From the NCBI RefSeq assembly GCF_033842475.1, contig NZ_JAWXYB010000018.1, positions 2,339,501 to 2,403,500 on the forward strand: a DNA stretch of 64,000 nucleotides, read 5' to 3'. The translations under genes and the position numbers were made by a program. The notes below the pieces were generated by a model. That model worked only from the letters and a program-made list of their open reading frames with translations. It was not told the origin of the DNA and did no database searches. Origin of the DNA: Acidiphilium acidophilum (lineage in GTDB: Bacteria > Pseudomonadota > Alphaproteobacteria > Acetobacterales > Acetobacteraceae). Shown here in pieces: positions 43,617-55,217 of this stretch (positions within the stretch are counted from its first letter, which is position 1; the number at the start of each line of letters is the position of its first letter).

Positions 43617-44557
43617 GCGCGGCCTACACCTCGATCGATCCTCCGCGCAGCTTCCGCCGCGTCTGGCGCGACCGGCTCCTCTGCGAATGGTGGTCGATCG
43701 GCATCTGCGCGCGTTCGATCGGTGAGGTGCTGGATCACGGTGCCTTGGGGCCGGTGCACTGGCTGGAACCCGCGCGCGGTGCCGCCTACCGGGCCGATCC
43801 GTTCGTCCTGCCCGGCACCGGGCTGCTATTGTGCGAGGAGGTGCCGCTCGCAAGCGGCATCGGGCGTATCGTGGCCTTGCGCGCGCATGATGGAAGCTTC
43901 GCGCCGGTGCGCACCTTGCTCGACGACGGTATCCACCGGTCGTACCCGTTTATCTGGCAGGACGGCGGCGAGAGTTTTCTGCTCCCCGAATCTTCTGCCG
44001 GCGGGCCGACCATACTCTATCGCATCACGCCCGATCTGCGTCTCCAAACCGTCACCACCATCGCTCCCGGCCGCCGGCTGGTCGATGCCACAATGTTTCG
44101 GGCCGGCACGCGTCTCTGGATCGCGGCGACCGATCTCGAATACGGCACCAACGACAATCTCTGCCTTTATCACGCCGATCATCCGGCCGGCCCCTGGCTG
44201 GCCCATGCGTTGAACCCGGTCGTGACCCACCGCCGCACCGCCCGAAGCGGCGGCACGCCCTTTCATCACGCGGGCCGCTTCTTCCGCCCGGCACAGGACT
44301 GTAGCGAAACCTATGGCGGCGCGCTGATCATCACCGAAATCACCGCATTGACGCCGGATGTTTTCGCCGAACGCATCGTCTGCCGGCTCGCCCCCGACCG
44401 GAACGGTCCGTTTCCCGACGGGCTGCACACTTTGTCCTCGGACGGCGAACGCTGCTTCGTCGACGGCAAGCGCATGGTGTTCGACCCGCGTGTAGTCGCG
44501 GGCAAAATCGCGCGCCGCCTGACCACGCGCCCCCGTACACTGAGGCTGGTGGCATGA
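43613..44557 (+). CDS. Beta-propeller glycosyl-transfer/hydrolase-like protein
   Basis: 314 residues. Repeated blade-like segments (YRADPFVLPG, HRSYPFIWQDGGESFLLPES, VDATMFRAGTRLWIAATD, GGTPFHHAGRFFRPAQD) resemble the GH43-like five-bladed fold seen in glucosamine-inositolphosphorylceramide-transferase-like (GINT1) N-terminal domains and similar proteins of EPS loci. Whether it hydrolyses or transfers a sugar cannot be decided. It overlaps its neighbours by 4 bp on both sides. Confidence 0.7.
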   Translation: MSAAYTSIDPPRSFRRVWRDRLLCEWWSIGICARSIGEVLDHGALGPVHWLEPARGAAYRADPFVLPGTGLLLCEEVPLASGIGRIVALRAHDGSFAPVRTLLDDGIHRSYPFIWQDGGESFLLPESSAGGPTILYRITPDLRLQTVTTIAPGRRLVDATMFRAGTRLWIAATDLEYGTNDNLCLYHADHPAGPWLAHALNPVVTHRRTARSGGTPFHHAGRFFRPAQDCSETYGGALIITEITALTPDVFAERIVCRLAPDRNGPFPDGLHTLSSDGERCFVDGKRMVFDPRVVAGKIARRLTTRPRTLRLVA

Positions 44558-46869
44558 ACCCGCCCCTCGACCATACCGCGTTCGACCGGATCACCACCGG
44601 GTCCGACACAGCCGAAGTACCCTCTGGCGCTTCACCCCCGCCGCCAGCCTCGATCGTGATCTTCCTGCCGTCATTGACCATCGGCGGCGCTGAAATATCT
44701 CTCATCCGCCTTGCCGGAGGGTTCGCCGCCACCGGAGATCGCGTTGCGGTCGTGGTGCAGACATCGGTTACCGGCGAGACTATCCCCCTGCCGCCAGAGG
44801 TCGAACTGATCGTGCTCGGCATCCGGCGCACCTGGGCCAGCCCGTTCGCATTGGCGCGTTTCGCCGTCGCCTGGGGTGCGGATGTGATGATCGCGGCGCT
44901 GCCCCACAACAATCTCGCCGCCATTTTCGCAGGCCGGATCGCCCACCTCCGCTATCGCAGACATCTGCGCGTGGTCGTGACCGAACACGCCCCGATCGGC
45001 GCTCTGATCGCCGCCAACCGCGGATTTCGTTATCGTATCCTGCCGCTCATGCAACGGTGGCTCTACCCGATGGCCGACGCGGTGGTCTGCGCCTCCAGCG
45101 GCATCGCGACCGAGCTTCGCGCCACCCTGCCGGTTCGCACCCCGATCCACACGATCTTCAACCCGATCGTCTCCAAAGTTCTTTCATCCGCCGAACCAAC
45201 CCCGCCGCCTGAGCCCGATCCGGCGCGGTCCGTGCTGATCGTCGCGGCAGGGCGGCTGGCGCCCGAGAAGGATTTCGCGACCCTGCTTCGCGCCTTCGCC
45301 CTGCTGCGCGTGCAAATCCCCGCCCGCCTCGTCATCGCCGGGGAAGGAACCGAGCGCCCCCGCCTCATGGCCCTCGCCGCCGCTCTCGGTATCACGAGCG
45401 ATGTCGAAATGCCTGGGTTCGTGACCGGTCTGCCCGCCCTGCTCGCCCGTGCCGATGTATTCGTCAGTACCTCCCGCTTCGAAGGATTCGGCAATGTCAT
45501 CGCCGAAGCGCTTGCCTGCGGCACCAGGATCGTCGCAACCGACTGCCCGGTCGGCCCACGGGAAATCCTGGCTGGCGGCGCTTTCGGCACGTTAGTACCG
45601 GTCGGCGACGCCCCGGCGATCGCCGGCGCGATCTCTCACGCGCTCGATCACGATCACGACCGCGCCGCACTGCGTCATCGCGCGGCGGATTTCACGGTCG
45701 AGGCCAGCATGGCGGCCTATCGCGCGGTGATTACCCCTGCCGGTCGGCCGTTGTCGCTGGCGATCTACATGCACGACTTCAGCAGCGGCGGGGTCGAACA
45801 CGCGGTTCTCAGCCTGATCGGCGCCTTCCGCGCCGGAGGCATCGATGTCACCCTTCTGGTCCATTCCGATGCCGGGGAACTGCGCGGGAGGCTTCCACCC
45901 GACCTGCCGGTGGTGAATTTCGCCACCGGCCGGACCATCGCGGACCTGCCGCCGCTCATCCGCTATCTGCGCCGAAACCGGCCTGATATCCTGCTCGCCA
46001 ACCTCGACCACAACAATCTGATCGCCACCTTGGCAAGCCTGATCGCGCGAACCGGCACGCGGCTGGTCATCGTCCAGCACAATGCGTTGAGCGCCGAAGC
46101 CTCTGCCATGCCGAGCCTGAAATACCGCCTGCTGCCGCTGGCCTACCGCATTCTCGCTCCCCGCGCCGCCGGAATCGTTGCGGTATCGGCAGGGGTTGCC
46201 GACGATCTGGCCCATTGCGCCGGGCTCGACCGCGCGGCCATCAGCGTCATCAACAATCCCGTCGTCGACGACGGTTTCGCCGCCCGCACCGCTGCCCCGG
46301 GCCAACACCCGTGGATCAGCGAGGCCGCGACAATACCCCTGTTCGTCACCGCCGGTCGCCTGGTCGCCCAGAAAGACCCCGAAACCCTGATCCGCGCCTT
46401 CGCCATCGCCCGCGCCAGACATCAAATGCGCCTGATCATGCTCGGCGAAGGCCCGTTGCGCCCGAGGCTCGAAGCCCTGATCGCCGAGCATGGTCTCGCT
46501 GATGCCGTGCAGATGCCGGGCTACGTCGCCAACCCGCTCCCCTGGTTCGCCGCCGCCACCGGCTTCGTGCTCGCATCGCGCTACGAAGGGTTCGGCAACG
46601 TGCTGGTCGAAGCCATGGCCTGCGGCACGCCGGTAATCAGCACCGATTGTCCCCACGGCCCTGCCGAAATCCTCGATAACGGCACTTACGGAACACTGGT
46701 CCCGCCCGGCGATATCGAAGCGCTGGCCGACGCACTGGACCCCGACCTCCGGCGGCATTGGCCCGCGGCAGCCCTGCGCGCGCGGGCCGATCATTACACG
46801 CTCGCCGCATCCGCTTGCTGCTACCGTTCCCTGTTCGCCCGCCTGATGGACCGGCGGGCGGTATCATGA
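44554..46869 (+). CDS. Double-domain GT4 glycosyltransferase
   Basis: 771 residues composed of two complete GT4 units: residues about 30-400 and 405-770. Each has its own donor-binding region: ADVFVSTSRFEGFGNVIAEALACGTRIVATDCPVG in pieces STSRFEGFGNVIAEALACG, and LASRYEGFGNVLVEAMACG; each has an ILVAAGRLAPEKDF / FVTAGRLVAQKDPE hinge. The two halves are clearly similar, so the gene arose by tandem duplication and fusion. Two active centres suggest two sequential sugar additions. No membrane anchor. Confidence 0.9.
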   Translation: MNPPLDHTAFDRITTGSDTAEVPSGASPPPPASIVIFLPSLTIGGAEISLIRLAGGFAATGDRVAVVVQTSVTGETIPLPPEVELIVLGIRRTWASPFALARFAVAWGADVMIAALPHNNLAAIFAGRIAHLRYRRHLRVVVTEHAPIGALIAANRGFRYRILPLMQRWLYPMADAVVCASSGIATELRATLPVRTPIHTIFNPIVSKVLSSAEPTPPPEPDPARSVLIVAAGRLAPEKDFATLLRAFALLRVQIPARLVIAGEGTERPRLMALAAALGITSDVEMPGFVTGLPALLARADVFVSTSRFEGFGNVIAEALACGTRIVATDCPVGPREILAGGAFGTLVPVGDAPAIAGAISHALDHDHDRAALRHRAADFTVEASMAAYRAVITPAGRPLSLAIYMHDFSSGGVEHAVLSLIGAFRAGGIDVTLLVHSDAGELRGRLPPDLPVVNFATGRTIADLPPLIRYLRRNRPDILLANLDHNNLIATLASLIARTGTRLVIVQHNALSAEASAMPSLKYRLLPLAYRILAPRAAGIVAVSAGVADDLAHCAGLDRAAISVINNPVVDDGFAARTAAPGQHPWISEAATIPLFVTAGRLVAQKDPETLIRAFAIARARHQMRLIMLGEGPLRPRLEALIAEHGLADAVQMPGYVANPLPWFAAATGFVLASRYEGFGNVLVEAMACGTPVISTDCPHGPAEILDNGTYGTLVPPGDIEALADALDPDLRRHWPAAALRARADHYTLAASACCYRSLFARLMDRRAVS

Positions 46870-46997
46870 AGGACATGATGGCGAATCCCGATTTTCGTTC
46901 GCGGGACTCGCGCGCGCGGTGCCCGATCCAGCCTCGATCCCGCAGAATTTTCCGCTTCCATTTTGCGCACAGGCGGCCTTTCCTTTGTCTGCCATGA
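46866..46997 (+). CDS. Possible 43-residue ORF coupling two EPS genes
   Basis: ATG overlaps the stop of the double GT4 gene (ATGA) and its TGA overlaps the ATG of the WecG-type gene (ATGA). The product (MKDMMANPDFRSRDSRARC...) is basic and unlike known proteins. It may serve only to carry ribosomes across the 124-bp gap; the coding reality is uncertain. Confidence 0.3.
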   Translation: MKDMMANPDFRSRDSRARCPIQPRSRRIFRFHFAHRRPFLCLP

Positions 46998-47740
46998 CCG
47001 CACACCCTATTTTCGGACTGATCCCCAGCACGCTCGATGAAGCCGGCGTCACCTTGCGCCTCGCCACATCCTCTCCGGCAGGCGCAGGTGCCTGCCTCAT
47101 CGTGACCCCCAATCTGGACCATATCGTGCAACTCCGTCGCAATGCCGCGTTTCGCGCCGCCTATCGCCGCGCCGTCCTCATTCTGTGCGATGGATTTCCA
47201 GTGCAGTATTATGCACGCCTGCGGGGTCACCATGCGCACCGGGTCACCGGTTCCGGGCTGATCGCGCGAGTGATGCAGCATCCCGACCCCCCCATGCGTC
47301 TGATGTTCGTGGTCGATCGCCCGGAAACCGCCGAGGCGGTAGCCGCCTGGGCGCGCGCGCACGGCATGATCGATCAGGTGGCCACCGCGATTCCGCCCGT
47401 CGGCTTCATCGCCCAGCCCGCCGCATGCAGTGCGCTCGCAACCGCCATCGCGCACCATCGGCCAGGCCTCCTGATCATGGGCGTCGGCGCGCCCCAGAGT
47501 GAAATCTTCATCGACCGGTATCATCGTGACCTGCCCGATTGCTGGGCGCTCTGCATCGGCCAGGGCGTCAAAATGGCACTCGGCCTGGTGCGCCGCGCAC
47601 CGCCGGCGGTGCGGACCCTGCATGCCGAATGGCTCTGGCGACTGCTGCAGGAACCGCGCCGACTCGCCGGCCGCTACGGCCTCGGTGCCTTCCGGTTTGC
47701 CGGCGCGATTGCCGCCGATCTGCGAGGCTCCCGCTCATGA
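46994..47740 (+). CDS. WecG/TagA/CpsF-family glycosyltransferase (GT26)
   Basis: 248 residues from the ATG at 46994; a GTG at 46919 would add 25 residues. GT26 hallmarks are CLIVTPNLDHIVQLRRN, the catalytic-region VLILCDGFPVQYYARLRG and RVTGSGLI, then LLIMGVGAPQSEIFI and IGQGVKMALG. In xanthan and acetan pathways the homologue (GumM) adds glucuronic acid; UDP-ManNAcA is used by WecG. The donor here is not known. Overlaps the polymerase gene by 4 bp. Confidence 0.9.
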   Translation: MTAHPIFGLIPSTLDEAGVTLRLATSSPAGAGACLIVTPNLDHIVQLRRNAAFRAAYRRAVLILCDGFPVQYYARLRGHHAHRVTGSGLIARVMQHPDPPMRLMFVVDRPETAEAVAAWARAHGMIDQVATAIPPVGFIAQPAACSALATAIAHHRPGLLIMGVGAPQSEIFIDRYHRDLPDCWALCIGQGVKMALGLVRRAPPAVRTLHAEWLWRLLQEPRRLAGRYGLGAFRFAGAIAADLRGSRS

Positions 47741-49140
47741 CGCCTCCTGCGTCCCGCGCCCTGCGCCCGCTGATCCCCTCCCGCCGGCCGCCTTACGCGC
47801 CGCCCGTGGCCCCGCGCCTCAGTGTCGCGCTGGCCATGCTCTCGCTCGCGATGCAGCTGACCATCTCGGCCAACCTGCTGATGATCATGGGCATTCACTA
47901 CGACATTCCCGGCGGCAGCCCGATCGTCAAAATCAACCCGGCGACCTATGTGGCGGTCCTTGCCCTCGCGATCCGCCTGTTCGAAGGCGGCGACCCGTTC
48001 GGCACCCTGATGCGCCTGTTCGCCGCCAACCGCCTGATCGCCACCTTCGTCATCGCATTCATATCCTGCATCGCCTATTCGCTGATCACGATCGGCGTCA
48101 CCGGTTCCGCCGCCCTGATCGACAGCTACCTCTCGGCGGGCATCCTGCTCCTCGTGCTCTGCGACATCTCGATCGCCGAACGCCGCGTCCTCGGTGCGGT
48201 CATGCTCTCGCTCTACATGCTCAACGTGGTCATCGCGATCACCGAGAGCCTCACCCGCCACCTACTGGTCGGACTCTATATCGGCACCTATCAGTATAAA
48301 GCGCCGTTCCAGGTGTTCCGGGGCGTCGCCCTGTACGACCATCCGCTGACCGGCGCGATGATGACGTCGATGGCGATCTTCCTGCTGCTCCAGATGCGCC
48401 TGCGCCCGCTATTCACCACCGTCCTGCTCGGCCTTTCACTGGTCGGTCTGTTCGCCTTCGGAGGCCGTGCGGCGCTGGTTGCCACCGTCGCCGCTCTCCT
48501 CGCGCTCGGCGCGTGGTTCCTGGCGCTCGATCTGCTGAACCGCCGCCTCACGGCGCTGAAACTCGCCGCGATCCTCGGCGGCCTGGTGCTCAGTTTCGCC
48601 CTCGCCTGGTTCGTCATCACCCAGACATCGATCGCCGATCGCATCGTCAGCCAGGATTACGTCGATACCAGCGCCAAAGTCCGCGAGATTCAGTTTCTGG
48701 TCCCCGGATTGATGGATTTTCGTGAAATCCTGCTCGGCATCGAGGTCAACCGCATGCCGCAACTCCTGTCAGAGGTCGGGCTGCACCCGCCCTTCACCGG
48801 CATCGAAAATTTCTGGCTGGTCGCCTTCGTCAATCTCGGGCTGATCGGCTTCTCGGTCTATCTGCTCGGCTTCATGTCCCTGATGATCGATCTTTGGCGG
48901 CGCTCGCCCTTGTTCGGGCGCGTGATGCTCGTGGTGGTCATCATGGTCGCCTCGACCAGCAACTCCCTTGGGGCGAAAAGCAACGTGCTGTTCGTGCTCA
49001 CCGGCGCCCTGGTCGCCTGCTCGGGCTACGCCGAACCACGCCGCGCCCCGATCGCGGCCAAGCCCCGCTCCGCCGGTTTCGCCCGTCCCGTTCCGCCGCA
49101 CCGCGCGCTCACCCCGCTCGCGTCCCTGTCCCGAAAGTAA
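47737..49140 (+). CDS. Polysaccharide polymerase, Wzy/O-antigen ligase-like
   Basis: 467 residues, about 10-12 membrane helices. A long periplasmic loop (residues about 300-370: QTSIADRIVSQDYVDTSAK) is followed by the FTGIENFWLVAFVNLGLIGF segment seen in O-antigen ligase/polymerase (Wzy_C) proteins; GGRAALVAT lies in an earlier helix. Start overlaps the WecG-type gene. It would join repeat units in the periplasm. Confidence 0.85.
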   Translation: MTPPASRALRPLIPSRRPPYAPPVAPRLSVALAMLSLAMQLTISANLLMIMGIHYDIPGGSPIVKINPATYVAVLALAIRLFEGGDPFGTLMRLFAANRLIATFVIAFISCIAYSLITIGVTGSAALIDSYLSAGILLLVLCDISIAERRVLGAVMLSLYMLNVVIAITESLTRHLLVGLYIGTYQYKAPFQVFRGVALYDHPLTGAMMTSMAIFLLLQMRLRPLFTTVLLGLSLVGLFAFGGRAALVATVAALLALGAWFLALDLLNRRLTALKLAAILGGLVLSFALAWFVITQTSIADRIVSQDYVDTSAKVREIQFLVPGLMDFREILLGIEVNRMPQLLSEVGLHPPFTGIENFWLVAFVNLGLIGFSVYLLGFMSLMIDLWRRSPLFGRVMLVVVIMVASTSNSLGAKSNVLFVLTGALVACSGYAEPRRAPIAAKPRSAGFARPVPPHRALTPLASLSRK

Positions 49141-49146
49141 ACCGCC

Positions 49147-50703
49147 ATGTCGTCCACGACCCACCGCTTCACCTCCGCCGACAATCTTCACGAACTGGTC
49201 GAAACCGGGTTCATGCTGCGGCGGCGTCTGCTGAAATTCGCGTTGCTGATCTTGGCGATCGGCCTCGGTTTCGCGCTCTACGTCAAACCCAGCTACATCG
49301 CGACATCGCAGATGGTCGTGCTGCCGAGCACCGAATACACGTTCCGCCCCACCGCCGGATCGCGCTCTCTCGCCAACGAGGCCCTGTCGCTCCAGAACAT
49401 GATGGATTCCGAAGTCGCGATCATCCGTTCGGCCGATCTGGCGCATCAGGTGATCGCCACGATCGGCGTCAGGACGCTCTACCCCGCCCTCGCCCGCAAG
49501 CCCGGCCTGCTCGACCGCCTGATCACCACCATTCACAATCTGGTCGTCCCCCCGAAACCATCGAGCGGCTCCGGCGCGCTCATCGAACGCGCCATCCCCG
49601 TATTCGAAAGCCATCTCGATGTCATCGCCGGGGCGGATAACGACGTGATCACCATCCGCTTTGGCAACCCCAGGCCCGAGGTCGCGCGTCAGGTCGTCGC
49701 AACCCTCCAGAAACTCTATCTCGAACGCCGCCGCGCGATCTTCACGGATCGTCAGTCCCGCGCCGTCGCCGCTGCCGTCGCCGTCCAGCGCCGCGCGCTC
49801 GCGACCGCCGAAGACAATCTCACCGCATTCCAGTCCGCCCACAACGTAACCCAGTTCCAGACCCGCGAATCCATCCTGCTCAGCCAGCAGGGCGGGATGG
49901 AACAGGACCTGATGGCAACCCGTTCGAAAGTCGCGCAGCTCTCAACCAGCCTTGCCGCGCTGCGCCGAGCCCATTCCTCGGTGCCCCGCTCGATCCCGCT
50001 CCGGCAGAGCACCAATATCGGCGAACGCACCATGGCCCTGCGTTCGAGCCTCGATGCGCTGCGGACCAAACTTGCCACCATGCTGTCCAACTACCGCCCC
50101 AGCAGCCCGGAAGCACAAGACCTCCGCGCCCAGATCGCCACCGAAACCGCCCTGCTCGCCCACGCCACCGCCAATGGCGCGCCATCCAGTCTGGAAAGCG
50201 GCCAGAACCCGGTCTTCGGCCAGATCGACCTCGATCTGATGCAGGATACGGCATCCCTGGCCGCCGCCCGCACCCGCGCCCAACAGGACAGCGCGGGCCT
50301 TGCCCATATCGGAACCCAACTGACGAGGCTCGATGCGCTCAAGGCTAAGCTCGGCAATCTTGAACGCCAGAAGGATCTCGCCGCCGCCAACTACGCCAAT
50401 GCCGCCAAAACCCTCAGCGAACGGCAGCTCGTCGAACAGGTCGATGCCGAAAAACGCGCCAATGTCCGCGTCCTCTCACCGCCGGTCGTGCCCCTCAACC
50501 CCGCACCGCTGCGCAAGCTGATCATGCTGGCCGCCGTGATCCTCGCGCTGTTCGGTGCCGTTCTCATCGTCATCCTCGGCAACTTCTTCCGCAAGGGCGC
50601 CCTGTTCGGACGCGTCCTCGAAGCCGATACCGACATCCCGCTCCTTGGCATCATCCCGGAACTCGGCCTCACCCAGATGCACCAGATCAAGGTCAGCCGC
50701 TGA
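49147..50703 (+). CDS. Wzz/GumC-like chain-length determinant without kinase domain
   Basis: 518 residues. An N-terminal membrane helix (LLKFALLILAIGLGFALYV), a Wzz-type periplasmic region with coiled-coil stretches (about 200-440), and a second helix (LIMLAAVILALFGAVLIVIL) near 470 define the polysaccharide co-polymerase family. No ATP-binding domain follows. Its cognate kinase partner could be the P-loop-degenerate protein at 41467 or the Wzc-like protein at 60111. Last gene of the main EPS operon; 27 bp separate its stop from the convergent mccA. Confidence 0.88.
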   Translation: MSSTTHRFTSADNLHELVETGFMLRRRLLKFALLILAIGLGFALYVKPSYIATSQMVVLPSTEYTFRPTAGSRSLANEALSLQNMMDSEVAIIRSADLAHQVIATIGVRTLYPALARKPGLLDRLITTIHNLVVPPKPSSGSGALIERAIPVFESHLDVIAGADNDVITIRFGNPRPEVARQVVATLQKLYLERRRAIFTDRQSRAVAAAVAVQRRALATAEDNLTAFQSAHNVTQFQTRESILLSQQGGMEQDLMATRSKVAQLSTSLAALRRAHSSVPRSIPLRQSTNIGERTMALRSSLDALRTKLATMLSNYRPSSPEAQDLRAQIATETALLAHATANGAPSSLESGQNPVFGQIDLDLMQDTASLAAARTRAQQDSAGLAHIGTQLTRLDALKAKLGNLERQKDLAAANYANAAKTLSERQLVEQVDAEKRANVRVLSPPVVPLNPAPLRKLIMLAAVILALFGAVLIVILGNFFRKGALFGRVLEADTDIPLLGIIPELGLTQMHQIKVSR

Positions 50704-50730
50704 CGAACGGAGGGCGCGGCTTGCCGCAGG

Positions 50731-52713
<1,983 letters not shown>

Positions 52714-52723
52714 CATGCCTCGT

Positions 52724-53512
52724 TCAATCGATCCGCCAGGACGGCGCGCGTTTTTCCAGAAATGCCGCCAGCCCTTCGCGCCCCTCGGGCGATGCACGAT
52801 GCGCTGAAATCAACTGCGCGGTGGCACTCATCAGGCCGGTCTCGATCGGTCGGTTGGCAACATCGGCCACCAGAGTTTTCGCCGCCCGCATCGCCGAGGG
52901 TCCACCCTGTCGCAGCGCATCGATGATCCGCGCCCGTGTGGCCGCCACCGCGCCCGATGGCACGACCTCATGCACCAGACCGAGCCGCAACGCCGTCGCG
53001 GCATCGATCACCTCGCCGGTCTGAAAATACCGCCGTGCCTGCCGCGCCCCGATCGCCCGGACCACGTAGGGGCTGATCACCGCCGGGATCAGCCCCAACC
53101 GCACCTCGGAAAAACCGAACCGCGCGCCCTCCGCCGCGATCGCGATGTCGCAGCACGCGACGAGCCCGACCCCGCCGCCGAACGCCGCCCCCTGCACCAG
53201 CGCGATGGTCGGAATCTCCAACCGGTCGAGCGCCGCCATCAGCCGCGCCAGATCCTCGGCATCGGCGAGATTTTCCGCTGGCGAGTAGTCGGAACTCCGG
53301 CGCATCCAGTTCAGATCCGCACCAGCGGAAAAACTCCGCCCCCGCCCTTCCAGACACATCATCCGGATCGAGCGGTCCGCGGCGATGCGGGCGAACACCT
53401 CGTTCAACGCACCGATCATGGTATCGTCGAACGCATTGTGAATTTCCGGCCGGTCGAGCATCACGGTTGCGATACCAGCACCATCGATCGTCAGTTCCAC
53501 GGGACCATTCAT
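52724..53512 (-). CDS. Methylglutaconyl-CoA hydratase-type enoyl-CoA hydratase
   Basis: 262 residues from the ATG at 53512 (AGGA upstream); a GTG at 53521 overlapping mccB is an alternative. Crotonase motifs: SFSAGADLNWM and VQGAAFGGGVGLVACCDIA. Position between mccB and mccA fits 3-methylglutaconyl-CoA hydratase (LiuC/AUH type), the step after the carboxylase. 10 nt separate it from mccA. Confidence 0.9.
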   Translation of the reverse strand: MNGPVELTIDGAGIATVMLDRPEIHNAFDDTMIGALNEVFARIAADRSIRMMCLEGRGRSFSAGADLNWMRRSSDYSPAENLADAEDLARLMAALDRLEIPTIALVQGAAFGGGVGLVACCDIAIAAEGARFGFSEVRLGLIPAVISPYVVRAIGARQARRYFQTGEVIDAATALRLGLVHEVVPSGAVAATRARIIDALRQGGPSAMRAAKTLVADVANRPIETGLMSATAQLISAHRASPEGREGLAAFLEKRAPSWRID

Positions 53513-53517
53513 GAGCG

Positions 53518-55125
53518 TCACATCCTGAACAGGCCGAACCGCGTCGGCCGCGCCTCGGTATTCCGGCTTGCCGAAAGCCCGAGACCCAGCACCATGCGGG
53601 TATCGGCGGGATCGATGATCCCATCATCCCACAGTCTGGCACTCGCGTAATAGGGATGTCCCTGGCTCTCGTACTGCGCCGCGATCGGTGCCTTGAACAC
53701 CGCCTCGTCTTCCGCGCTCCAGGCCCCGCCTTTCGCCTCGATATTGTCGCGCCGGACCTGCGCGAGCACCGAAGCCGCCTGAAAGCCGCCCATCACCGAA
53801 ATCCGCGCATTCGGCCACATCCACAGGAAATGCGGATCATAGGCCCGTCCGCACATGCCGTAATTCCCCGCCCCGAACGAACCGCCGATGATCACGGTGA
53901 ATTTCGGCACTGCGGCGGTCGCAACCGCCGTCACCAGTTTCGCGCCGTCCTTGGCAATCCCACCCGCCTCGTATTTCCGCCCGACCATGAAGCCCGTGAT
54001 GTTCTGCAGAAACACCAGCGGAATCCCGCGCTGCGCGCATAATTCGATGAAATGCGCCCCCTTGAGCGCCGATTCCGAAAACAGCACCCCGTTATTGGCG
54101 ACGATCCCGACCGGATAGCCCCAGACATGGGCGAAACCGGTCACCAGCGTGGTGCCGTAACGCTGCTTGAACTCGTCGAATTCCCCGGCATCGACGATCA
54201 GCCGGATCACCTCGCGCACATCGTATTGCGCGCGCGGATCAGCGGGCACCACGCCATAGATATCCTCGGGCTCGCCCAGGGCCGCACGCGGCGGGCGCGT
54301 CTCACCCGCCGCAACCGTCCCCGCGTTCAGCGCTGTCACGATCCGCCGCGCAATCCCGAGCGCATGGGCGTCGCTCTCGGCAAAGTGATCCGCGACACCC
54401 GAGAGCCGGGTATGCACATCCGCCCCTCCGAGATCCTCCGCCGTCACGATTTCGCCGGTCGCGGCCTTGACCAGCGGCGGTCCCCCGAGAAAAATCGTGC
54501 CCTGATCCCGCACGATGATGCTTTCATCGGCCATTGCCGGCACGTAGGCACCGCCCGCCGTGCAGGAGCCCATCACCACCGCGATCTGCGGAATTCCAGC
54601 CGCCGACATCTGCGCCTGATTATAGAAAATCCGGCCAAAATGCTCGCGATCGGGAAACACCTCGTCCTGACGAGGCAGATTGGCCCCGCCGGAATCGACG
54701 AGATAAATGCACGGCAGCCGGTTCTGCGCCGCAATCGCCTGCGCCCGCAGATGCTTCTTGACCGTGACCGGAAAATACGTCCCGCCCTTCACCGTCGCGT
54801 CATTGGCGACGATCACGCATTCCCGTCCGCTAACTCGGCCGATCCCGGTAATGATGCCGCCGGCAGGCACGTCCTCGTCATACATGCCGTGCCCGGCGAA
54901 TTGCGAAAACTCCAGAAACGGCGAGGCCGGATCGAGCAGCAGCCGCACCCGGTCGCGCGGCAGCAGCTTGCCCCGGCCGACATGCCGCGCCCGCGCCGCT
55001 TCGCCGCCACCGGTGCTGATCATCGCGACATCGGCGCGCAATCGTTCGACCAACCCCCGCATCGCCGTCCGATTTTCCGTGAAATCCGCCGAACGCCGAT
55101 CGATCGCCGAGCGCAACCCGCTCAT
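53518..55125 (-). CDS. mccB: Methylcrotonoyl-CoA carboxylase beta subunit
   Basis: 535 residues, the standard MccB length. Carboxyltransferase domain with [19 protein letters not shown] at the start, [62 protein letters not shown] and [18 protein letters not shown]. Transfers carboxyl from biotin to 3-methylcrotonyl-CoA. First gene of the leucine block. No isovaleryl-CoA dehydrogenase or HMG-CoA lyase is beside it. Confidence 0.95.
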   Translation of the reverse strand: MSGLRSAIDRRSADFTENRTAMRGLVERLRADVAMISTGGGEAARARHVGRGKLLPRDRVRLLLDPASPFLEFSQFAGHGMYDEDVPAGGIITGIGRVSGRECVIVANDATVKGGTYFPVTVKKHLRAQAIAAQNRLPCIYLVDSGGANLPRQDEVFPDREHFGRIFYNQAQMSAAGIPQIAVVMGSCTAGGAYVPAMADESIIVRDQGTIFLGGPPLVKAATGEIVTAEDLGGADVHTRLSGVADHFAESDAHALGIARRIVTALNAGTVAAGETRPPRAALGEPEDIYGVVPADPRAQYDVREVIRLIVDAGEFDEFKQRYGTTLVTGFAHVWGYPVGIVANNGVLFSESALKGAHFIELCAQRGIPLVFLQNITGFMVGRKYEAGGIAKDGAKLVTAVATAAVPKFTVIIGGSFGAGNYGMCGRAYDPHFLWMWPNARISVMGGFQAASVLAQVRRDNIEAKGGAWSAEDEAVFKAPIAAQYESQGHPYYASARLWDDGIIDPADTRMVLGLGLSASRNTEARPTRFGLFRM

Positions 55126-55217
55126 GCCGTTCCCCCGTTTTGGTCGTCGCGTTATTTTATTACGCAGATACCGATGATCGGCAAGGCGACGACCGCACGA
55201 TCATCGCCGCCGGAAGC

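Noticed and set aside
42282-43853. Minus-strand open frame of 523 codons across the flippase gene
   Set aside because: Arg/Asp/His-rich composition typical of an antisense shadow; the plus-strand flippase is well supported.
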